Below the pieces are notes generated by a model. It worked only from the letters and a program-made list of their open reading frames with translations, had not been told where the DNA came from and searched no databases. 64,000 nucleotides of DNA from Burkholderia latens (GTDB taxonomy: Bacteria; Pseudomonadota; Gammaproteobacteria; Burkholderiales; Burkholderiaceae), in contig NZ_CABVPL010000038.1 in the NCBI RefSeq assembly GCF_902499045.1, positions 1 through 64,000 of the forward strand, in the 5' to 3' direction. The translations under genes were made by a program, and so were the position numbers. Shown piece after piece: positions 55,793-64,000 of this stretch (the stretch's first letter is position 1; the number at the start of each line of letters is the position of its first letter).

Positions 55793-56015
55793 GAAACTCG
55801 GCGGAGGGGGGAACGTCTTGCCATATAATACCCCACGACTTTTTTGACGCGCCCCGCGTCAGCTTCCGCCGTGCAGGCCCGTGGCCTGCCGCGCGGCCCG
55901 CCCGATCGCCTCCCCGGTTTGCGAAGAGCCGCAGTCGCGGTTCGACGGTGCGGCCCGCCGTGCGCGGATGTACCGTGCAGGTGCGGTTGACAAGGGGCGA
56001 TTCGCCAAACGATAG
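55793..56015. promoter_or_regulatory. divergent amgK / lptD promoter region
   Basis: A 223-base gap. A perfect TATAAT at 55824-55829 reads rightward, and TATTAT one base further on (plus-strand 55826-55831) reads leftward. I see no good -35 for either. An SigmaE-type motif, expected for lptD in enteric bacteria, was not convincing. Confidence 0.4.
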
Positions 56016-58376
56016 ATGCCGCCCAAACCGCTATTCCCGAATGTCTTCCCCGGTGACGGGGCGCCGCGCAAACGGCGGCTCGCGCTCGCGCTCCTGGCCG
56101 TGCCCGGCCTCGTGCCGGCCGTGTCGTACGCGCAGCTGTCGGGCGCGGCCGCGCAGCCGCAGCCGCTCGACTCGCCGTGGGACCTGCGCCTCGCGCCGCA
56201 GCTCGAGGATCATCCGCTGAACGACGGCGCGAAGCCTGCCGCCTTCGTGATTGCCGACCACACGAGCGGCACGGCCGAGCAGGATCTGGCCGCGAAGGGC
56301 TCGGCCGAGCTGCGCCGCGGCGACGCGGTCGTGAAGGCCGACGCGATCCACTACGATCAGGATACCGACATGGCCGACGCGTACGGCCAGGTCAAGGTGG
56401 TCAACGGCGGCACGTCGTTCGCGGGCCCCGAGGCGCATCTGAAGATCGAGGCGAACCAGGGCTTCATGACGGCGCCGAAGTATCACTTCAACGTGACGGG
56501 CGGTTCCGGCAGCGCGGAGCGCGTCGACCTGCTCGACAGCGAGCGCTCGGTGTTCGTCAACGGCACCTACACCGCGTGCCAGTGCGCGACGAATCCGGCG
56601 TGGTACATCAAGGGCAGCCGCTTCGACTTCGATACGGGCGCCGACGAAGGCACCGCGCGCAACGGCGTGCTGTTCTTCCAGGGCGTGCCGATCTTCGCGA
56701 GCCCGTGGCTGACGTTCCCGCTGTCGGGCGAGCGCCGCAGCGGCCTGCTGCCGCCGACGTTCTCGATGAACTCGAACAACGGGTTCGAGCTGTCGCTGCC
56801 GTACTACTTCAACATCGCGCCGAACCGCGACCTGACGATCACGCCGCGCATCATCTCGCGGCGCGGCGTGCAGACGGAAGCGACGTTCCGCTACCTGTCG
56901 CCGTCGTATTCCGGCACGTTTACGGCCAATTACCTGCCGGACGACCGGCTCGCGCACCGCGACCGCTACGCGATCTACTGGCAGCACCAGCAGAACTTCG
57001 GCGGCGGTTTCGGCGGCTACGTCTACTACAACAAGGTCTCGGACAACACGTACCCGGAAGACCTTGGTTCGACGAACCAGTTCGTCAACGGGACGCAGAC
57101 GCTGTACCAGCAGGAAGCCGGCCTCACGTACAACAACGGCCCGTGGTCGGTGCTCGCGCGCTACCAGCACTGGCAGACGCTGCCGCCGTCGATCGCGCCG
57201 TACAGCCGCGAGCCGCAGTTGAACGTGAAGTACACGAAGTACAACGTCGGCGGCTTCGACTTCGGCGCGGAAGCCGACTATTCGCGGTTCCGCATCACCA
57301 CGGCCGATGCGACCGAAGGCGACCGGATCGTCTTCAACCCGTACATCGCATATGGCGTGTACGGCCCCGGCTACTTCGCCGTGCCAAAGGTCCAGTACCA
57401 CTTCGCGTCGTACGACCTGAACTACCTGTCGTCGGCCACGCCGAACAGCCCGAAGCGCTTCACCGAGTCGATTCCGACCGTGAGCTTCGACTCGGGCCTG
57501 ATCTTCGACCGCTCGGTGCGCCTGTTCGGCCAGGACTTCATCCAGACCCTCGAGCCGCGCCTGTACTACGTGTACACGCCATATCGCGACCAGTCGAACG
57601 CACCGCTGTTCGACACCGCGGAATCGGACTTCGGCCTCGCGGAGATCTACCAGCCGAACACGTTCGTCGGCAACGACCGGATCGCGGACGCGAACCGGAT
57701 CACGGCCGGCCTGACGTCGCGCTTCATCGATCCGCGCACCGGCGACGAGCGCGCGCGCTTCGTGGTCGCGCAGCAGTACTACTTCGCCGATCAACGCGTG
57801 ACGCTGAACTCCGGCCAGAGCGCGGTGCAGGCACGCCACTCCGACCTGATCGTCGGCGCCGCGTTGAAACTCGGCTCCGGCTTCATGTCGGAGACGGCAT
57901 TCCAGTACAACCAGAACAACAACCAGCTCGTGAAGTCGAGCATCGGTTTCGGGTTCAGCCCGGGCGAGCGCCGCGTGATCAACGTCGGCTACCGCTATAC
58001 GCGTGCGAACACGACGCTCGACAACCAGCCGATCAACCAGTTCCTGGTGTCCGCGCAGTGGCCGCTCACGCGCCGCCTGTATGCGATCGGCCGCTTCAAC
58101 TACGACCTGGCCGGCGACCGGGTCGTCGACGGCCTGCTCGGCTTACAATACGACGCGGATTGCTGGGCGCTCGGGGTCGGGGTGCAGCGGTTCGCGAACG
58201 GCATCAACTCGTCGGGGCAGCAGAACTCGTCGACGCGCTTCATGATGCAACTGACGCTCAAGGGCTTGTCGACGGTCGACAACGGGCTCGTGTCCGCATT
58301 CCGCGCCGGGGTGCCGGGCTACACGCCGTTGCCGCCGCCGCCGCCGCCGATGTCCCGCTTCAGCAACTACGAGTAA
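56016..58376 (+). CDS. lptD: LPS-assembly protein LptD
   Basis: A 786-residue outer-membrane protein: signal peptide to about residue 40 (Ser-Tyr-Ala-Gln), an N-terminal jellyroll (OstA) domain (about 90-200) and a large C-terminal barrel. It inserts LPS in the outer leaflet with LptE. Only three cysteines are seen, Cys188 and Cys190 in the N-terminal domain and Cys716 in the barrel, where E. coli LptD has four arranged as two plus two. The C-terminal end is a proline run and a Ser-Asn-Tyr-Glu rather than a plain aromatic strand. surA follows by 46 bases. Confidence 0.95.
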   Translation: MPPKPLFPNVFPGDGAPRKRRLALALLAVPGLVPAVSYAQLSGAAAQPQPLDSPWDLRLAPQLEDHPLNDGAKPAAFVIADHTSGTAEQDLAAKGSAELRRGDAVVKADAIHYDQDTDMADAYGQVKVVNGGTSFAGPEAHLKIEANQGFMTAPKYHFNVTGGSGSAERVDLLDSERSVFVNGTYTACQCATNPAWYIKGSRFDFDTGADEGTARNGVLFFQGVPIFASPWLTFPLSGERRSGLLPPTFSMNSNNGFELSLPYYFNIAPNRDLTITPRIISRRGVQTEATFRYLSPSYSGTFTANYLPDDRLAHRDRYAIYWQHQQNFGGGFGGYVYYNKVSDNTYPEDLGSTNQFVNGTQTLYQQEAGLTYNNGPWSVLARYQHWQTLPPSIAPYSREPQLNVKYTKYNVGGFDFGAEADYSRFRITTADATEGDRIVFNPYIAYGVYGPGYFAVPKVQYHFASYDLNYLSSATPNSPKRFTESIPTVSFDSGLIFDRSVRLFGQDFIQTLEPRLYYVYTPYRDQSNAPLFDTAESDFGLAEIYQPNTFVGNDRIADANRITAGLTSRFIDPRTGDERARFVVAQQYYFADQRVTLNSGQSAVQARHSDLIVGAALKLGSGFMSETAFQYNQNNNQLVKSSIGFGFSPGERRVINVGYRYTRANTTLDNQPINQFLVSAQWPLTRRLYAIGRFNYDLAGDRVVDGLLGLQYDADCWALGVGVQRFANGINSSGQQNSSTRFMMQLTLKGLSTVDNGLVSAFRAGVPGYTPLPPPPPPMSRFSNYE

Positions 58377-58422
58377 CGCCGGCCTTGTCTGCACCGGTCA
58401 GCACGATTTCAATGGAGTATCA

Positions 58423-59787
58423 GTGGCAATGAAGAAAACCCTTCGTTTCGCGGCAGTCGTGTCCAGCCTCGCCGCGTCCGCCGCGCTGCTCGCCGCTGCG
58501 CCGGCCGCGGCGCAGGCGCTCGGTTCGCAAGGCGCGCAGCTCGCCGACGAAGTCGTCGCGGTCGTCAACAACGACGTGATCACCGGCCGCGAACTCGACC
58601 AGCGCGTCGGCCTGATCTCGCGCCGGCTGCAGCAGCAGAACGCGCCCGTGCCGCCGGCCGACCAGCTGCGCGCGCAGGTGCTGAACCAGATGGTGCTCGA
58701 ACGCATCCAGGTGCAGAAGGCGAAGGACGACGGGATCCGTATCGACGACGCGACCGTGCAGGCCACGCTGCAGCGGCTCGCGCAGGCGAACGGGATGACG
58801 CTCGACCAGTACCGCGCGCGCATCGTCGCGCAAGGCGTGCCGTGGAGCGTGTTCACGAGCGATGCGCGCACCGAGCTGATGCTGTCGAAGCTGCGCGAGC
58901 GCGAGGTCGACGGCAAGATCACCGTGTCGGACGCCGAGGTCGCGAACTACATCGCGAGCCAGCGCGGGCCGAACGCGTCGCAGCAGCAGGACCTGCGCTT
59001 CCAGCACATCTTCATCAAGGCGCCGACCAACGCGCCGCAGGCCGAGATCGAAGCCGCGCAGAAGAAGGCCGAAGCGCTGCTGCAGCAGGCGACGTCGGGC
59101 GCCGATTTCGAGAAGCTCGCGAAGAACAATTCGGAAGCGAACGACGCGAAGAAGGGCGGCGACCTCGGCTTCAAGGCGCCGGGCGCGCTGCCGGCTGAGG
59201 TCGTCGACGCCGCATCGAAGCTGCGTCCGGGCCAGGTCAATCCGACGCTGATCCGCGTGCCGGACGGCTTCGAGATCGTGCGTCTCGTCGACCGCCGCCA
59301 GAGCCAGGGCGCGACCGCCGCTGCACCGAAGATCGTCCAGACGCACGTGCGCCACATCCTGCTGCGCGTCGGCGAAGGCAAGTCGGAAGGGCAGGCGCGC
59401 CAGCAGCTGCAGGACATCCGCCGGCAGGTCGAGGCGGGCGGCGATTTCGCGAAGTTCGCGCGCACCTACTCGCAGGATGGTTCGGCGTCGCAGGGCGGCG
59501 ATCTCGGCTGGATCAGCCCGGGCGAGACCGTGCCGGAATTCGAGCGGGCGATGAACAACCTGCAGGACGGCCAGATCAGCCAGCCGATTCGTACCGAATA
59601 CGGCTACCACCTGATCCAGGTGCTCGAGCGCCGCGAGGCGGAAGGCTCGGTGCAGCAGCAGATGGATATCGCGCGCCAGGCGATCGGCCAGCGCAAGGCC
59701 GAGCAGGCCTATGCCGACTGGCTGCGCGAGCTGCGCGATTCGTCGTACGTGCAGTACAAGATCGGCGGCGTCGGGCCGGCGAACTGA
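58423..59787 (+). CDS. surA: periplasmic chaperone/peptidyl-prolyl isomerase SurA
   Basis: A 454-residue periplasmic protein: signal peptide (cleavage near Ala-Ala-Ala-Gln-Ala), SurA N-terminal chaperone domain (about 40-160), two parvulin-type isomerase domains (about 185-290 and 305-410) and a C-terminal helix. It guides outer-membrane proteins, including LptD encoded just upstream, to the BAM machine. GTG 58423 lies five bases after GGAG; ATG 58429 two codons later is the alternative. Confidence 0.95.
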   Translation: MAMKKTLRFAAVVSSLAASAALLAAAPAAAQALGSQGAQLADEVVAVVNNDVITGRELDQRVGLISRRLQQQNAPVPPADQLRAQVLNQMVLERIQVQKAKDDGIRIDDATVQATLQRLAQANGMTLDQYRARIVAQGVPWSVFTSDARTELMLSKLREREVDGKITVSDAEVANYIASQRGPNASQQQDLRFQHIFIKAPTNAPQAEIEAAQKKAEALLQQATSGADFEKLAKNNSEANDAKKGGDLGFKAPGALPAEVVDAASKLRPGQVNPTLIRVPDGFEIVRLVDRRQSQGATAAAPKIVQTHVRHILLRVGEGKSEGQARQQLQDIRRQVEAGGDFAKFARTYSQDGSASQGGDLGWISPGETVPEFERAMNNLQDGQISQPIRTEYGYHLIQVLERREAEGSVQQQMDIARQAIGQRKAEQAYADWLRELRDSSYVQYKIGGVGPAN

Positions 59788-59798
59788 GCGAGCTTCAC

Positions 59799-60788
59799 AT
59801 GACGGCACCCGCGCTGCAGATCGCGATCACGACCGGCGAACCCGCGGGGGTCGGCCCGGAGCTGACCGTGCAGGCATTGCAGGATGCGGCGCGGCGCTGG
59901 CCGGGCGCGCATTTCACCGTGCTCGGCGACGCCGCGCTGCTTGGCGCACGCGCGGCTGCGATCGGCGCCGACCGCGCAGTGCTGTCGGGCGGCGGCCCCG
60001 TGTCGGTCGAGCATCATCCGCTCGCCGTGCCCGCGCAGGCGGGCAAGCTCGACGCGGCCAACGGCCGCTATGTGCTCGGGCTGCTCGATGCGGCGATCGA
60101 CGGCGCGGTGGCCGGGCGGTTCGACGCGATCGTCACCGCGCCGCTGCAGAAGAGCACGATCAACGATGCCGGTGTGCCGTTCACCGGCCATACCGAATAT
60201 CTGGCGGAGCGTACGCACACGCCGCGCGTCGTGATGATGCTGGCGGGCACAGGCGAACGGCCGCTGCGCGTCGCGCTCGCGACCACGCACTTGCCGCTGA
60301 AGGACGTATCGGCCGCACTGACGATCGACGGGCTCGTCGACACGCTTGAAATCGTCGATCGCGACCTGCGGCGCGACTTCGGTCTCGCGGCGCCGCGCAT
60401 TCTGGTGACGGGCCTGAACCCGCATGCGGGCGAGAACGGCTATCTCGGGCGCGAGGAGATCGACGTGATCTCGCCGGCGCTCGCGCGCGCGCAGGCGCAG
60501 CGCATCGACGCGCGCGGCCCGTATCCGGCCGACACGCTGTTCCAGCCGCGCTATCTCGAAGGCGCCGATTGCGTGCTCGCGATGTTCCACGATCAGGGGC
60601 TGCCCGTGCTGAAGTATGCGACCTTCGGCGAGGGCATCAACATCACGCTCGGGCTGCCGATCATCCGCACGTCGGTCGATCACGGCACTGCACTGGATCT
60701 GGCCGGCACCGGCCGCGCGGATCCGGGCAGCATGGTCGCGGCGCTCGATACGGCAGTCACGATGGCGCGCCATCGCCGCGCGTCCTGA
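59799..60788 (+). CDS. pdxA: 4-hydroxythreonine-4-phosphate dehydrogenase
   Basis: A 329-residue PdxA. Family motifs: Gly-Glu-Pro-Ala-Gly-Val-Gly-Pro near the start, Thr-Ala-Pro-Leu-Gln-Lys, His-Thr-Glu-Tyr-Leu, Gly-Leu-Asn-Pro-His-Ala-Gly-Glu and Phe-His-Asp-Gln-Gly-Leu-Pro, which include the metal-binding histidines. It oxidises 4-phosphohydroxy-threonine in pyridoxal phosphate synthesis. It follows surA by 11 bases and precedes rsmA, the conserved surA-pdxA-rsmA order. Confidence 0.96.
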   Translation: MTAPALQIAITTGEPAGVGPELTVQALQDAARRWPGAHFTVLGDAALLGARAAAIGADRAVLSGGGPVSVEHHPLAVPAQAGKLDAANGRYVLGLLDAAIDGAVAGRFDAIVTAPLQKSTINDAGVPFTGHTEYLAERTHTPRVVMMLAGTGERPLRVALATTHLPLKDVSAALTIDGLVDTLEIVDRDLRRDFGLAAPRILVTGLNPHAGENGYLGREEIDVISPALARAQAQRIDARGPYPADTLFQPRYLEGADCVLAMFHDQGLPVLKYATFGEGINITLGLPIIRTSVDHGTALDLAGTGRADPGSMVAALDTAVTMARHRRAS

Positions 60789-60839
60789 CGCGCGCGCAGG
60801 CCCGACCTTATTCGTCGTTTTTTTCGTTTTTCTCAGTCG

Positions 60840-61661
60840 ATGTCGAACAGCAGACAGCACCAAGGCCACTTCGCGCGCAAGCGCTTCGGGCAGAACTTCC
60901 TCGTCGATCATGGCGTGATCGATTCGATCGTCGCGACGATCGGCCCCGCGCGCGGTCAGCGAATGGTCGAGATCGGCCCCGGCCTCGGCGCGCTGACCGA
61001 GCCGCTGATCGCGCGTGTCGCGACACCGGAGTCGCCGCTGCATGCGGTCGAGCTCGACCGCGACCTGATCGGCCGCCTGCAGCAGCGCTTCGGGGCGCTG
61101 CTCGAGCTGCATGCCGGCGACGCGCTCGCGTTCGACTTCGGCTCGCTCGCGGCGCCCGGCGACAAGCCGTCGCTGCGCATCGTCGGCAACCTGCCGTACA
61201 ACATTTCCAGCCCGCTGCTGTTCCATCTGATGACGTTCGCGAGCGTGGTGATCGACCAGCATTTCATGCTGCAGAACGAAGTCGTCGAGCGGATGGTCGC
61301 GGAGCCGGGCACGAAGGCGTTCTCGCGGCTGTCGGTGATGCTGCAGTACCGCTACGTGATGGACAAGATGCTCGACGTGCCGCCGGAATCGTTCCAGCCG
61401 CCGCCGAAGGTCGATTCGGCGATCGTGCGGATGATTCCGTACGAGCCGCACGAACTGCCGGACGTCGATCCGGTCCTGCTCGGCGAAGTGGTCACGGCCG
61501 CGTTCTCGCAGCGCCGCAAGATGCTGCGCAACACGCTCGGCGATTATCGCGAGACGATCGATTTCGACGGGCTCGGCTTCGATCTCGCACGGCGCGCGGA
61601 GGATGTGAGCGTGGCCGAATACGTCGGCGTGGCGCAGGCGCTGGCGGCGGTGCGTCGTTAA
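60840..61661 (+). CDS. rsmA: 16S rRNA dimethyladenosine methyltransferase
   Basis: A 273-residue KsgA/RsmA. The start Lys-Arg-Phe-Gly-Gln-Asn-Phe-Leu, SAM motif [10 protein letters not shown] and Asn-Leu-Pro-Tyr-Asn-Ile catalytic motif are intact. It dimethylates two adjacent adenines in 16S rRNA. The stop TAA shares bases with the stop of the DUF1493 gene on the opposite strand. Confidence 0.96.
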   Translation: MSNSRQHQGHFARKRFGQNFLVDHGVIDSIVATIGPARGQRMVEIGPGLGALTEPLIARVATPESPLHAVELDRDLIGRLQQRFGALLELHAGDALAFDFGSLAAPGDKPSLRIVGNLPYNISSPLLFHLMTFASVVIDQHFMLQNEVVERMVAEPGTKAFSRLSVMLQYRYVMDKMLDVPPESFQPPPKVDSAIVRMIPYEPHELPDVDPVLLGEVVTAAFSQRRKMLRNTLGDYRETIDFDGLGFDLARRAEDVSVAEYVGVAQALAAVRR

Positions 61662-62011
61662 CGCCGTTCCCATCGCCCCCGCTTCATTGCTTCTTCCAAC
61701 ATCCCCAGTGTGAGCGATCGGCCTCCTAGCGATTCTCGCGCCTTCGCGCTGAACGGCGACTTCAACGCAGCCAGCACTACGTCACGCTTTCGCATACTCG
61801 CGGATGGAACGTAGTAGGCGACATTGAAGTCGCTGAGGTCGACGTGAAATCGATCGCCCCACATCTGTATGACGTTCACGATTTTGGGTGGTTCCCAATC
61901 GAGATCGTGATACAGATCCATATCGCGAGTTAATTCATCGTCCAGCCCGAATACTCCGGCGGCGCGTACTTCCCGTATGAATTGCTGAAGTTGGGGCCAC
62001 GCATCGTCCAT
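61658..62011 (-). CDS. DUF1493 family protein, acyl-carrier-like
   Basis: A 117-residue protein resembling DUF1493, short acidic helical proteins related to acyl carriers. The region [13 protein letters not shown] (32-44) aligns with the carrier motif Asp-Leu-Gly-x-Asp-Ser-Leu, but Pro41 stands where the serine would be, so it cannot carry phosphopantetheine in the usual way. The last four bases overlap the rsmA stop tail-to-tail. The start codon shares an A with the stop of the upstream gene (TAATG). Function is unknown. Confidence 0.75.
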   Translation of the reverse strand: MDDAWPQLQQFIREVRAAGVFGLDDELTRDMDLYHDLDWEPPKIVNVIQMWGDRFHVDLSDFNVAYYVPSASMRKRDVVLAALKSPFSAKARESLGGRSLTLGMLEEAMKRGRWERR

Positions 62012-62442
62012 TACAGTCGATCCTCACGTTTTACTCGTCGGTTGTATTCCATAACCGATTTATACCCGATCATTGCCACATCGACGGCAGTAATCGCCCA
62101 GCCGACTCCCGGAATCGCGCGGCCGACGAATACACCAATATGGTTCGTCAACTTCACTCGTAATCGCGCTACACTGGTCCGTGATGTGAACGTAGGTAAG
62201 ATCCGATATTTTATCTCATAGGGCAATAGTGAGCGAGAGACCTTCGACGCAACCGAGGTCCCTTTTACTGCACCCGCGAATTTGCCTCGTGTTGAGAGAA
62301 ACCGTGAGCCCGCAAGTATCATTGCAACACCTGCTGCATCACTAACTCCCAACTCATCCATGGTTTTATCGACTGCGATCAAAAAGAATAGTTCTGCAGG
62401 TGTGAGGTTGCTGTGTATCCCATATGTATATGTGTTTTGCAT
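62011..62442 (-). CDS. STM2901-like family protein of unknown function
   Basis: A 143-residue basic protein resembling what is listed as the STM2901 family in enterobacteria: Asn-Leu-Thr-Pro-Ala-Glu-Leu-Phe-Phe at the start, Phe-Leu-Ser-Thr-Arg-Gly-Lys-Phe-Ala-Gly-Ala in the middle and a hydrophobic segment (about 100-127; Val-Phe-Val-Gly-Arg-Ala-Ile-Pro-Gly-Val-Gly-Trp) that could cross or bind the membrane. It forms a coupled pair with the DUF1493 gene. Coding DNA is AT-richer than neighbours. No ribosome site is clear. Family membership is from memory of the pattern and should be checked. Confidence 0.65.
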   Translation of the reverse strand: MQNTYTYGIHSNLTPAELFFLIAVDKTMDELGVSDAAGVAMILAGSRFLSTRGKFAGAVKGTSVASKVSRSLLPYEIKYRILPTFTSRTSVARLRVKLTNHIGVFVGRAIPGVGWAITAVDVAMIGYKSVMEYNRRVKREDRL

Positions 62443-62768
62443 GGCGGTGTGAGAATAAAATGAGATTGCAATAATAATTTATTGTTTCTGCGAATGGCAA
62501 TATGATTTATTTGGAGATATTTAATTGTCTCGATATTGTTCGGATTTGTCAGAATAGCACCGCTGATGCGATGCGTTTTTCACTGCGTCGGTGCCGCGGA
62601 TTTCCCATTAATCCTCGTATTTTTCTTATTTCCCGCGCGAGCCAATAGTTGTCGCGTCACCCATGCGGCCAAAAGGCTGTCACGTCTCGCGGAGGCCCGC
62701 GGCCAGCGGATTTTCGGCGACTCCGGTAGAATTTCCGCTTCTGGAAAGTCCCCACAGGAGTACAACAC
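62443..62768. other. AT-rich gap before gloA
   Basis: A 326-base gap between divergent genes. 62461-62520 has only 16 G or C in 60, unlike any other place in the window, and probably holds the leftward promoter of the two-gene module. Toward gloA composition returns to normal; GGTAGAAT at 62726-62733 is a candidate -10 for gloA and AGGAG lies before its start. No gene was seen. Confidence 0.55.
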
Positions 62769-63158
62769 ATGCGTTTGCTGCATACGATGCTGCGAGTCGG
62801 CGATCTCGACCGCTCGATCAAGTTCTACACCGAATTGCTCGGCATGAAGCTGCTGCGCCGCGAGGATTATCCGGAAGGCAAGTTCACGCTCGCGTTCGTC
62901 GGCTACGAAGACGAAAGCACGGGCACCGTGATCGAGCTGACCCACAACTGGGAGACGCCGTCCTACGATCTCGGCAACGGCTTCGGCCATCTGGCGGTGG
63001 AAGTCGACGATGCGTACGCAGCCTGCGAGAAGATCAAGGCGCAAGGCGGCAAGGTCACGCGCGAAGCGGGTCCGATGAAGCACGGCACGACCGTGATCGC
63101 GTTCGTCGAGGATCCGGACGGCTACAAGATCGAGTTCATCCAGAAGAAGGCGCGCTGA
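62769..63158 (+). CDS. gloA: lactoylglutathione lyase (glyoxalase I)
   Basis: A 129-residue glyoxalase I. All four metal ligands are present at the same positions as in the E. coli enzyme: His5, Glu56, His74 and Glu122. Length and ligands fit the nickel-dependent bacterial type. It isomerises the hemithioacetal of methylglyoxal and glutathione to S-lactoylglutathione. Ribosome site AGGAG is 10 bases before the ATG. Confidence 0.96.
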   Translation: MRLLHTMLRVGDLDRSIKFYTELLGMKLLRREDYPEGKFTLAFVGYEDESTGTVIELTHNWETPSYDLGNGFGHLAVEVDDAYAACEKIKAQGGKVTREAGPMKHGTTVIAFVEDPDGYKIEFIQKKAR

Positions 63159-63210
63159 GCGCCGGATAAGCGGCCCGCAGCGCACGCGATACGCAGCGGG
63201 CAGGCAGGAA

Positions 63211-63248
63211 AAAACGGGCGATGCGGTGTGATCCGCATCGCCCGTTTT
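63211..63248. terminator. strong bidirectional terminator after gloA
   Basis: A perfect 16-base-pair stem (63211-63226 and 63233-63248), six-base loop, with A and T runs at the two ends. It serves gloA and the convergent metallopeptidase gene. Confidence 0.9.
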
Positions 63249-63272
63249 GCATTGCCGGTGCGAGTGGTCGCG

Positions 63273-64000
63273 TTACAGCGACGGCAGCAATTCGGGCGGG
63301 TGGTGCTTGAGCGTGTGCCGCGCCTCGCGGAATTCCGGGAAGATCGATTCGACGGTCTGCCAGAACGCCGGGCTGTGGTTCATTTCGCGCAGGTGCGACA
63401 GCTCATGTGCGACGACGTAGTCGATGATCGACATCGGGAAATGGATCAGCCGCCAGTTCAGCCGGATCTTGCCGTCGCTCGAGCAACTGCCCCAGCGTGT
63501 CGCGGCCGACGACAGCGCATACATCGAATACGTGACGCCGAGCCTTTCGGCGTAGACCGCGAGGCGTTCGCCGAAAATCCGCTTCGCCTCGCCCTGCAGC
63601 CAGCCCTGCACGCGATCCTTGATCTGCTGCATGTCGGCCTGCGCGGGCAGCGGCAGCGACAGCCGTTGCGCGTCGGCGTCGAACGCGACGGCGCCCGCGC
63701 CGAGCGCGATCGTGATCGTCTTGCCGAGATACGGGAGCTGCGCGCCGTCGCGCCAGTCGATCTGCGGCAGCGCGCGCTGCTCGGTGCGGGTCTTCCACTC
63801 CGCGAGCTTCGCGAAGATCCAGCGCTGCTTTTCGGCGATCGCCGCTTCGATGTCGGCGAGCGTGACCCAGCGCGGCGCGGTGATCGACAGCCCGCTGCCG
63901 TCGATCGTGAAGCCGATCGTGCGGCGCGCGGAGCGCTTGAGCCGATACTCGAGCACGCGGCTGTCGACGGCGAACGTACGGATGCGGGAACGATCGGGGG
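63273..64000 (-). CDS. YgjP/SprT-like zinc metallopeptidase (5' end beyond window)
   Basis: At least 242 residues of a YgjP-type (DUF45) protein: the active motif His-Glu-Leu-Ser-His followed by Met-Asn-His for zinc, and Arg-Trp-Gly-Ser-Cys-Ser just upstream, the family signature. A GTG at 63956 would be a possible start, but the frame stays open to the window edge and its residues (Phe-Ala-Val-Asp-Ser-Arg-Val-Leu-Glu-Tyr) resemble family sequence, so the true start probably lies outside. The role is not known; relatives are thought to be proteases or DNA-repair-linked. Confidence 0.85.
   Translation of the reverse strand, partial: PDRSRIRTFAVDSRVLEYRLKRSARRTIGFTIDGSGLSITAPRWVTLADIEAAIAEKQRWIFAKLAEWKTRTEQRALPQIDWRDGAQLPYLGKTITIALGAGAVAFDADAQRLSLPLPAQADMQQIKDRVQGWLQGEAKRIFGERLAVYAERLGVTYSMYALSSAATRWGSCSSDGKIRLNWRLIHFPMSIIDYVVAHELSHLREMNHSPAFWQTVESIFPEFREARHTLKHHPPELLPSL

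Noticed and set aside
55801-56015. SigmaE promoter for lptD
   Set aside because: GGAAC occurs at 55810-55814 but no acceptable -10 partner is found at the right distance.
61658-62011. DUF1493 protein as a functional acyl carrier protein
   Set aside because: The serine needed for phosphopantetheine is replaced by proline and no other serine is at the helix start.

Overview
The window looks like part of the large chromosome of a Burkholderia, most likely the Burkholderia cepacia complex. GC content and third-position GC are high throughout, and the gene blocks are typical of the genus: an L-lactate lut/lctP locus, a HIT-DUF971-ubiE-Tim44-ubiJ-ubiB-aspS-nudB-clsB block, and a murU-amgK / lptD-surA-pdxA-rsmA-gloA block. 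The genus call is inference from synteny and composition; no rRNA or other definitive marker is present.

Layout, left to right. 0.6-3.2 kb: a small acyl carrier / ketoreductase / unknown / glycosyltransferase operon, probably one arm of a lipid or polyene biosynthesis cluster cut by the window edge, followed by an M48 lipoprotein peptidase. 4.2-9.9 kb: a leftward operon lutA-lutC-lutB-lctP for lactate oxidation and uptake, with a divergent FadR-type regulator (LldR-like) and two operator-like sites. 10-19.4 kb: mixed single genes (PLD lipoprotein, class II aldolase-like, outer-membrane barrel, CHRD protein, HSL-type esterase, EcsC-like protein, MFS exporter with its MarR regulator, DJ-1/PfpI protein) and a candidate small RNA near 14.0 kb. 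19.6-23.9 kb: a D-amino-acid module (DSD1-type deaminase, divergent RpiR regulator, N-acyl-D-amino-acid deacylase, RidA). 24.0-24.9 kb: a lower-GC scar holding a frameshifted, 5'-truncated peptidoglycan amidase and an intact exported protein that overlaps it, which looks like an orphaned immunity gene. 25-32 kb: ilvA-queF leftward, then a 1341-residue FAD/Fe-S dehydrogenase. 32-42.7 kb: the ubiquinone/aspS housekeeping block. 42.8-50 kb: a TetR-controlled fatty-acid beta-oxidation operon (acyl-CoA dehydrogenase, FadN-type bifunctional enzyme, thiolase, enoyl-CoA hydratase). 50-54 kb: fdhD with a nitrate-reductase-associated protein, a YciA-type thioesterase and an Atm1-type ABC exporter. 54-61.7 kb: cell-envelope genes (murU, amgK, lptD, surA) with pdxA and rsmA. 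61.7-62.8 kb: a second low-GC island with a two-gene module of unknown function (STM2901-like protein plus DUF1493 protein), abutting the rsmA stop codon. Then gloA and a YgjP-type metallopeptidase running off the right end.

Most of the window is core metabolism. The parts most likely to repay work are the DUF1493/STM2901 two-gene island, where the carrier-like protein lacks the phosphopantetheine serine; the amidase/immunity scar; the candidate small RNA at 13.96-14.03 kb; and the second LldR-type operator placed behind lldR. No tRNA, rRNA, CRISPR array, transposase or integrase gene was seen.
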